From the NCBI RefSeq assembly GCF_037392515.1, contig NC_090290.1, forward strand, positions 36,357,253-36,421,252: a stretch of DNA of 64,000 nucleotides. Reading direction: 5' to 3'. Below are positions 58,501-64,000 of this stretch, piece by piece. The translations under genes and the position numbers were made by a program. Under the pieces are notes generated by a model. It was given only the letters and a program-made list of their open reading frames with translations, had not been told where the DNA came from and did not search any database. The DNA comes from Haliotis asinina. Its lineage: Eukaryota > Mollusca > Gastropoda > Lepetellida > Haliotidae. Positions within the stretch are counted from its first letter, which is position 1; every line of letters begins with the position of its first letter.

Positions 58501-60426
58501 AGTTTTGTCTGTGACAGAGACTACTTGTCATAATCAATATATTTTTCTATGTTTCCATACACATGATTTAAAACATTTCAGTTTTCAGGCTGATCAGTGA
58601 AATTGGCATTTCTAATACTACACATTTTTTTGAAAACATGGGTTGCAAATATACAGGTATTGTACCAGTGTCTTGTTATTACTGCCGACCCAAGATGCCT
58701 GTAACCACAAGAAACATCTCTTGTTCTCCAACCTTCGACTGCAACGATAATCCTTGCACACATCACTTGTTGTGTTTATACGAGTTGGTTTCCCGGTTCA
58801 AGCCAATCACAGCACATATGGTATGGATGGTGGGGAAACGTTTGAACTCCGATTTTGTTTAATCGCGTTATTTTCAACTTTATAAGTTTAATTTGCATTT
58901 TTGATAATTTGTTACCGAACGGAATCAGAAACTGCAAAGAACTGTTTTGTGTTGCATGTGACCTTGAACCGACAAAACGTACTGGATAGACTCTATAAGA
59001 TGTCGATTGTCCATGCAGCACCAACTGGCATCGTTTCGGTGTATTCCCCGAGTGGCCGCACTCTGGATTGCGCAATTATTAACCGCGGTGTCCACTCAGG
59101 GACAACCGAACCGGAACGATGATCGCTTATAGAGACAACCTCATAAACCACCAATTAACAGGTGTGAAAACTCGGTGGCCACATAAATCATTGTTTCAAC
59201 GAGGCAATTACATTTTCGCGGCTATTGTCACTTTGAACACTGATGCATTGTCGCATAGGTATTGTTTATCATCTCATCTGGTATGCTGGTCTTGTCGAGC
59301 ATATGCTAAATTCAAATTATGACTCACATACTTACATTGTTATTATTGTATGTATCTAGTACATGTCCGGTTTCGTCTCTATTCGCCTTCAACCCAGATC
59401 GCATACAAAAACAATGTAGGCTAACAGGGATTGGAAAATGCACCCCAATACTGTTAACTTAATCTTGCACGACGTGAATCCACTGAGAAGTTACACCTGT
59501 GTTATAATGAAACGGATTGGAATAATGCATAAGCCTTTTAAATTGTAAAAGCTATGATGAAATACGGTCAAATTCACACTGTAAAATACTCAGTTGTCTG
59601 GAACTAATACGCTTTAAACAGGGGAAAACAACATCGTTTAAGGAAAGTCTATATTAAATTATGTAACGATGGTGTTTAATCTTATTCAACTAAGATAATT
59701 CTGGTAGCAAAGCAAAAGTATCAGATCAGTTGATCACGCTGAGTGCTTATTACTTGGAATAAACATTAAGCTACCACTCACGCAGGAGCGTCATAAATAG
59801 TTTTAGTCTAGTTTTATTCAGTTCGATAATTCTGGTAGTGAAATAAAAAATTATGCCAGAAATTTCTGCAGGAAAAAAAAATTGCTAAAAATTTCTGCAG
59901 GAAAAAAAATTCTTCCAGAAATTTCTGCAGAAAAGCACTTTCAGGGCCATTTTGTGAGCTTATTAACACACTGGCACATGAACTTTTCGTGTTCATCTCC
60001 TCGAGATTTTGATTTTATGTCTTTGCAGCTTGCTCCCTTCTGTGTGTCCCGCTCGGCCTTATATACATTCCTATTTCATTTTCCATATTTTCATATTTCA
60101 CTTATCAGTCTTAAATACACATGTATTTTGAAACCACTGTGTAGAAACAATCAATGAAGAGTTTGATCAGTTAAGAGCTGGTTCAAAATTTACATAATAT
60201 ACATTCTGACATTTTCATATTTCACTTGAATTGTTAAGTATATGACTTAACATGAAGTATAGATGATATATATCGCCCTGGAGATTACAGAATGCCTCAC
60301 CCCAAAACCAGCGTAAGCTCCAAGAACACTTCCCGCAATTGTAGCGAATCCTCCTGTCATCACTGCATGGAGCTCAGATATTGTCATGGTATCCAGGAAT
60401 GGCTTGATCATGAGAGGTGCCTCAGT
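46506..60426 (-). CDS. SLC28: Concentrative nucleoside transporter, copy B (3' six exons, partial)
   Basis: Tandem paralogue of copy A, same strand, upstream of it. Exons in order: 60,426-60,301; 51,072-50,942; 49,040-48,872; 48,294-48,031; 47,241-47,061; 46,528-46,506 (stop). Sizes 126, 131, 169, 264, 181 and 23 nt and the phases equal those of copy A exactly, giving 297 codons plus stop. Blocks seen: [76 protein letters not shown] and [14 protein letters not shown], ending GLFFKEF. Unlike copy A it keeps the conserved TE of the GQTE substrate motif; the residues before it are on an exon outside the window. The 9.2 kb intron 60,300-51,073 holds a transposon and a long inverted repeat. No disabling change is visible. 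Confidence 0.92.
46641..46880. repeat. ~198 bp partial tandem duplication with SINE-T head
   Basis: AGTCAAGCATTGAATTCCG occurs at about 46,644 and 46,841. The second is followed by a SINE-T head, as is the first after about 120 bp (GGTGGGGTAGCCTAGAGGAT at about 46,768). This may be a local duplication followed by SINE insertion, or a slippage product. Confidence 0.55.
46876..47035 (+). mobile_element. SINE-T copy
   Basis: GGGGTAGCCTAGTGGATAG, B box GGGGTTCGATTCCCC and tail GGATATTGCTGGAATATTGC. It lies in the last intron of SLC28 copy B, about 25 bp from the donor of exon 47,241-47,061. Confidence 0.9.
47325..47621 (+). mobile_element. SINE-A copy with internal insert
   Basis: ACCCGTGAAGATCAGGGTG to GCTGAATGCGGCGTAAAAC. 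About 60 bp of foreign sequence (ATATATATAGCGCACATATC) is lodged before the tail, near 47,520-47,580. Confidence 0.8.
47950..48003 (+). mobile_element. SINE tail relic, SLC28 copy B intron
   Basis: GTCACGATATGGCTGAAATA, then TTGCCGAAGTGATTTTAAAT. It is the positional equivalent of the relic at 29,709-29,755 in copy A. Confidence 0.65.
48295..48870. other. SLC28 copy B intron without recognised features
   Basis: Not clearly similar to the matching intron of copy A; nothing annotated. Confidence 0.5.
49124..49231 (+). mobile_element. Diverged SINE-T copy
   Basis: GGGGGCCTAATGGCTAAAGC and GGGTTCGAATCCCC precede the body fragment AATGTGTGAAGTCTATATCT. Confidence 0.75.
49509..50000 (-). mobile_element. 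Tc1/mariner-type MITE, copy 5
   Basis: TACATTCTTAAAAGAAAGTAG starts one end and TACTGTTTTTGAGGGTA closes the other. The interior, in reverse, matches copies 1 and 6 (CACGTGTAGG, GGTCTGCAGCGATTTATCGA). Sits in an SLC28 copy B intron. Confidence 0.8.
50666..50802 (-). mobile_element. SINE-T copy
   Basis: AGCAATATCCCGGCGGGGGAC and GTGGTTAAAGCGCCCGCTCG (reverse) match. The B box is partly decayed. Confidence 0.8.
51146..51432 (-). mobile_element. Fourth tRNA-headed SINE family, single copy
   Basis: In reverse it starts TCCAGTGTTAGGCGTCCGCC and has a B box GCGGGTTCGATCCCCTGCC, with a body (CTGCCTGGCGCCCAGCATTA) unlike SINE-A or SINE-T. Probably another SINE; no second copy in the window. Confidence 0.55.
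51435..52320. other. AT-rich intronic DNA
   Basis: Nothing recognised. It may include the outer part of the transposon that follows, but no clear terminal inverted repeat was found. Confidence 0.4.
52466..53653 (-). pseudogene. IS630/Tc1-superfamily transposase, frameshifted
   Basis: ATG at 53,653 opens a ~290-codon frame with an N-terminal DNA-binding part, then [19 protein letters not shown] (first catalytic D) and [15 protein letters not shown]. At about 52,833 the expected VMDNAPYHS reads VMPH. About 7 nt (GACAATG by comparison with the family) are missing, removing the second catalytic aspartate and shifting frame. The next frame continues [18 protein letters not shown] and [11 protein letters not shown] second slip at about 52,600 separates it from [14 protein letters not shown]-like codons carrying the third catalytic residue. 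The protein is therefore dead but little decayed elsewhere. Short ~30 bp repeats (CAGTAGCGAGAC) lie just upstream at 53,681-53,757. Confidence 0.88.
53915..53973 (-). mobile_element. SINE-A fragment
   Basis: GATCCCGTTAGTCGCCTCTT and ACGCATGGGTTGCTAAAGA match the head side of the family in reverse; the rest is absent. Confidence 0.75.
54401..54864 (+). mobile_element. Tc1/mariner-type MITE, copy 6
   Basis: TACTCTTAAAAAAGTAGGGA to CCCCTACTTCTTTTGAAGAG, ending TA. It is the cleanest copy and fixes the family length at about 465 bp. It directly abuts the left arm of the long inverted repeat. Confidence 0.88.
55440..55580 (-). other. Exon-like open segment inside the inverted-repeat unit
   Basis: In reverse, an acceptor TGTGTATTTTCAG precedes 47 open codons ([20 protein letters not shown] to [11 protein letters not shown]) and a weak donor CAG|GTATTT. 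Composition is protein-like. The family is not recognised and no partner exon was found, so it may be a decayed gene piece. Confidence 0.3.
57185..57755. repeat. ~200 bp tandem repeat, three copies
   Basis: AGGTGTGTGAAAAATATGAC recurs near 57,297, 57,490 and 57,704, and CTATACGCCGTTGTTTGAGT occurs twice. TTGCAAGTAATAGTGATAG also repeats. Steps are about 193 and 214 bp. It lies inside the inverted-repeat unit. Confidence 0.88.
57760..59810. other. Interior of the inverted-repeat unit, unrecognised
   Basis: Short frames on both strands (for example 58,638-58,862 on + and 59,075-58,776 on -) have no family resemblance or splice context. Confidence 0.45.
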
Positions 60427-60460
60427 CTGAAACATAGTCAGGCATATTCAATATCTGCTC

Positions 60461-60651
60461 TGCCACTAAGGGTGACTACGCTTGTCGTAAGAGGCGACTA
60501 ACGGAATCGGGTGGTCAGACTCGCTGACATGGTTGGCAAATGTCATCAGTTTCTGTTGCGCAGATCGATGCTCATGCAGTTGACTCGATGATTTACAGAC
60601 TGCTGCCATACAGCTGGAAAACTACTGAGTGTGAAACTAAACTCACTCACA
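60461..60651 (+). mobile_element. SINE-A copy
   Basis: TTGTCGTAAGAGGCGACTAA, GGGTGGTCAGACTCGCTGAC and a tail GAGTGTGAAACTAAACTCAC; internal deletions. Lies about 35 bp upstream of the acceptor of SLC28 copy B exon 60,426-60,301. Confidence 0.85.
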
Positions 60652-60659
60652 AGCCTTTC

Positions 60660-61210
60660 CGATAATCGATGTTCATGCTATTTACCGATGCCAGTTGAGT
60701 TTGATCGCGTCTGCAATGTATATTGATATGGTGACGCTTTGGAAAACTGTACAAAACAATTTTGAGATATGTGTCCGTTATACAGATAACATCATATATG
60801 AAAGTTAACATTGATTCGTAGTGTTATTCATCACTCATAAATGTAAAGTTTTTATGACTAAAAATACCCCAAAGGTGTTTTCCAATAGTCGAGATCTGTG
60901 CATACCGCTCATAAAGCAGAATCAAGCTGTTTCAAGCTTGAAGATCCATATACACATGGTATACATGTAATTCTTCACATCGAACATGAATTACTTTTAA
61001 TGTACATGAACATTTATAATGATGAAGATTTTCAAACAGATTGCACGTATAGGATTAAGCTATGACAAACAGATTTGCATAAATTATTTAATACACAACT
61101 ACAATTTGAATACATTAGATGTCGAAATTTGTGAATGATAATATTGTGGTGATACATAAACGGTAGACACTGTATTTACGCACAAGGATAAAAGTACACG
61201 TCTTCATTTC
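60660..61210. other. SLC28 copy B intron, unrecognised
   Basis: AT-rich with no gene or repeat match. Confidence 0.5.
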
Positions 61211-61212
61211 CA

Positions 61213-61371
61213 GTGGGCCAGTGGGATAGCCTAGTGGTTAAAGCGTTCGCTCGTCACGCCAAAGACCCGGGTTCGATCCCCCATATGGATACAATAAGTG
61301 AAGCCCATTTTCTGGTGTCCCCCGTCGTGACATTGCTGGAATATTGCTAAACACTAAACTCACTCACTCAC
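61213..61371 (+). mobile_element. SINE-T full-length copy
   Basis: GATAGCCTAGTGGTTAAAGC, B box GGGTTCGATCCCCC and tail GACATTGCTGGAATATTGCT with CACT repeats. Target duplication TCATTTCCA at 61,204-61,212 and 61,372-61,380. A young copy. Confidence 0.94.
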
Positions 61372-61616
61372 TCATTTCCACTGTTACACTAATGACATAC
61401 CCTCGTTAATTTTAATTTTAAACGTCCACATCTAAAGTCTTATTATATTTCGTTGTTTTTCATTTGTTAATAGGGTGAGATAGGCAGATACTTTTCTGGT
61501 TCTGGTAGATTGTTATATTCACAATATCCAATATATCGAGAACTTTAATGTATAATGCCATTCCTTTGCTGTAGTAATTAACATGTTACTAGCGTTCTTT
61601 CATATTCTGTCGACTA

Positions 61617-61815
61617 TACTTGTCGTAATAGGCAACTAACGGGATCGGATGGTCAGGATCGCGGACTTGTTGACACATGTCATCGGTTCCCAATTGCGCA
61701 GATCAATGCTCATGCTGTTGATCACTGGATTGTCTGTTCCAGACTCGATTATTTACAGGCCGGCGCCATATAGCTGGAATATTGCTGAGTGCGGTCTAAA
61801 ATTCCACTCACCCAC
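61617..61815 (+). mobile_element. SINE-A copy, head missing
   Basis: ACTTGTCGTAATAGGCAACTA to CTGGAATATTGCTGAGTGCG and CACTCACCCACTC. Confidence 0.9.
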
Positions 61816-61819
61816 TCTG

Positions 61820-62465
61820 ATATTCTGTATTGACACACAAACACGAGTTTTAACCAGCATTATACAAATCGACATTGTGCATTCATGTACAGTGGATATC
61901 GGCCACATTCACCGTAAACAATGGCATTAAGTATCTGTGGAGGGACGTTTAAATACCTTTTTTTACGTGCAGTGAGATGGACATTTTAAATATCATGGAA
62001 ATAAGTATTACCCCATACTCGGAATCACTGTTTGTATTTGCATATCAAATATCTAAACAGATTAATCGCAATATCTAGTTTAAGAAGGTAATCAATAACG
62101 GATAACTTAGATGACAAATCTTGTATAATTTTTTTAATTATTTATATAATGTATTCAATTTACATGAGCACAAAGGCAATACGTATACGTACCTATGTAT
62201 CTACACGAATCTACTGTCATAACATTATTTCCTTTCTTTCGTGCTTCGACAGGCGTCCACGTCTTCTAAAAGATAATACACTGATTTTCACCAACTTACT
62301 GTTACACCCAACGTATCTGCAGATTGGTCTAAAATGTTAAGTTGTCACTGAAGATCAGATATTACATGGGAGAATAAAATCTCATCAGCAGCATATAATA
62401 ATAACAATACCTATATCATATCAGGAAAGAGCGCGACACTATCGCCACTATCAACATTTTCTAAA
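61820..62465. other. Unrecognised DNA
   Basis: Nothing supported apart from short frames. Presumably still SLC28 copy B intron, because the next upstream exon was not found before the window end. Confidence 0.45.
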
Positions 62466-62469
62466 GAAA

Positions 62470-63150
62470 GTTTTTGAAGAAAGAAAAAAAACGAGCTTTA
62501 AAATACAAGATCGCCTCAAACCCCGAGAGGACACTTAAAATAATCAGTGAATATAATATTAGCATTGTCTCTGACACAAGATTCTATTGTCTGTACTGCT
62601 TTAAACATTTTACGCTGAATCATATGCTTAATGAACGTAAACATTCCCAAAGTTTATTACGGTCAAAGGAGTCAAACGCCTTCCTCAAATCTACAAAGGC
62701 TAGATATAGCTTCATTTCTTCTTCAATAAACACGTTTGTTTTAAAGCATGTAAGGTAAGCATCTGTTCCATAGCAGAGAGTTTACGTTTTTCTGGAGTAG
62801 CATTTAACATAACAAGAACAGGCCTGAGCAAGCTGCGTTCCACACGAATGAACACAGCTCAGAATGCACAGCGCAACGCAGGCATTGCTTGCAGTCATGC
62901 ACCGTAACGGTTAATCACATCACATCACATGATATGCGTCATTCGACTCCATGAAACAACTACAGGTAGATGTACTTGCGGAGAGCTCTGTCAGAAAAAG
63001 AACTTGCTTAGCCATTTAGAAGCAGTGAAGAAGGTAGAGCTGATTACAATATTAGCCTCGCAGCTGAAGACAGTTCGTCGAGAGGTGAAGACAACTCTTG
63101 TTTCGTCAGAGCTCCTTCTGACAGTCTTGTATATGTAAGACGATTTCACA
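62470..63150 (-). pseudogene. LINE fragment with reverse transcriptase motif
   Basis: In reverse, FVDLRKAFDSFDRNKLW is the entry motif of a non-LTR reverse transcriptase. It is preceded by a decayed STAMEQMLTLHALKQ stretch that fits the region just before it. The upstream ~450 bp match 39,160-39,640. Frame breaks are numerous. Confidence 0.72.
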
Positions 63151-63209
63151 TATATGTCTGTCATCTATTCATGTAATTGTAACGCCTTTTCCGACCAATG
63201 ATTAGTTTG

Positions 63210-63350
63210 GTTGTGAATGAGTGAGGTTTCAGCAGTATCCCAGCATTGTCACGACTGGGACATGAGATATAGGCTTCAAACGTTGTACACACCTGGGGCA
63301 TTGAACCCAAATCCTCAGCGTGAGATTCGAACGCTTTAAAATTACTACTA
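63210..63350 (-). mobile_element. Diverged SINE-T copy
   Basis: GAATGAGTGAGGTTTCAGCA, CCCAGCATTGTCACGACTGG and a decayed head CTCAGCGTGAGATTCGAACG (plus strand) follow the family order in reverse. Confidence 0.75.
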
Positions 63351-63639
63351 TACTATGGAGGTAAGACTAAAGCTAAACTAACTCTCTCACTGTAGCACGC
63401 TCAGGTTTTCCCGATGAAGGTTTCATTATGATCCTGTGGAAACTTGGAATTATTATGCGCATATGTTTTTTAATCATTTTCGAGGTTCGCGACAAGGTGG
63501 GCATGTCCTGCATGTGAGTTCCGTTACACAAATTCAAGTGGATTGTTTAGAAATACCTAAACAACCAGGAAACAGACAACACACGAAAGTGGGAAATTGT
63601 ACATGACATGTAAATGCATGTAGCTTGATCGTGTCTACC

Positions 63640-63695
63640 ACAAAACGTTTTGAAACGTCCTGATGAAGCATGGGCTGTATGTCCATGAAATGAGC
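63640..63695 (+). ncRNA. Hammerhead-ribozyme-like relic
   Basis: GAAACGTC, an end typical of a short-stem-III hammerhead, runs straight into CTGATGA, a stem-like CATGG...CCATG and GAAA. This order is what two adjoining hammerhead units would give. Stem II is displaced by a few bases, so activity is doubtful. Confidence 0.3.
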
Positions 63696-63699
63696 ATAA

Positions 63700-64000
63700 A
63701 CTCGTGTATTCACAAAAGTTGTGAAACAAGGATTCCAAAAGCTACACCTGCTCGACCTATTGCTTGAAGATGACTCTTGGAAGTCAGGTATTGTGTTACA
63801 CAGTTGGGTGTTCTGGCACTCTGACTACATAAGCAAAGAACACAAATATGAAACAGACAAGAAAGTTTCACTGGTCTATTTCATTTTCGTTCACTTTAGT
63901 CAGTTACCACTCGGGTATGTGAAAATTGTATATATAAGTCACTGAATTCAAATTATGACACCACGTTAAGCTGCATGTCCTGCTCTACCAGTAGAATCTG
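63700..64000. other. Unrecognised DNA at the window end
   Basis: A 74-codon open frame (63,721-63,945) has no family resemblance. No SLC28 exon was seen. Confidence 0.4.

Larger units (their letters stand above)
54870..60200. mobile_element. ~5.3 kb unit bounded by long inverted repeats
   Basis: The left arm (about 54,930-55,320) matches the reverse complement of the right arm (about 59,815-60,150). Shared blocks: GATTGTTTCTACACAGTGG, CTGATAAGTGAAATATGAAA, GGAATGTATATAAGGCCGA, AGAAGGGAGCAA and TCGAGGAGATGAAC, then AAATTTCTGG/TGCAG palindromes and CTACCAGAATTATC. Both arms carry a TATATAAGG box pointing inwards. The outermost ~60 bp also carry a repeat starting GAAACCACTG. The 4.5 kb interior has no recognised transposase. 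It could be a long-TIR DNA transposon that lost or never had a known enzyme, or an inverted duplication of a promoter-like sequence. It sits in an SLC28 copy B intron. Confidence 0.65.

Overview
The window is animal nuclear DNA: genes in pieces with GT-AG introns, very low gene density, and many short interspersed repeats. The two commonest repeats, a ~265 bp SINE-like family and a tRNA-headed ~150 bp SINE, both end in a GGAATATTGCTGAGTGCGGC-type tail followed by CACT/TGAG repeats. I associate these with marine gastropods, most likely an abalone (Haliotis). The species call is inference; the eukaryotic, invertebrate character is clear.

Layout. 0-5 kb: repeats and unrecognised DNA. 5.2-5.5 kb: a well formed + strand promoter candidate (CCAAT boxes, TATA box, donor site). 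6.0-6.77 kb: a 65 bp satellite. 13.7-20.56 kb (+): a complete seven-exon host gene for a ~411-residue type II membrane protein of the DUF1647 family (glycosyltransferase-like). 21.18-24.69 kb: a DIRS-type tyrosine-recombinase retroelement fossil with inverted ends and an internal complementary region, hit twice by SINEs. 28.3-38.4 kb (-): a concentrative nucleoside transporter gene (SLC28/CNT), copy A, with ten coding exons traced. 39-46 kb: LINE fragments, microsatellites, a SINE hairpin and a stray copy of an SLC28 exon edge. 46.5-60.4 kb (-): the 3' six coding exons of a tandem second SLC28 gene, copy B, whose 5' exons lie beyond the window. One intron of copy B is swollen to 9.2 kb by an IS630/Tc1-like transposon and a ~5.3 kb unit bounded by long inverted repeats. 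60.5-64 kb: SINEs and a LINE fragment.

The two SLC28 genes face the same way, with B upstream of A. They share exon sizes and phases, and one intron still carries the same SINE relic, so they arose by tandem duplication. One 264 nt exon is ~95% identical between them, while two neighbouring exons are ~79-80% identical, which suggests gene conversion. Copy A departs from the family's GQTE substrate-binding motif. No rRNA, genuine tRNA, CRISPR or bacterial-type operon was seen.
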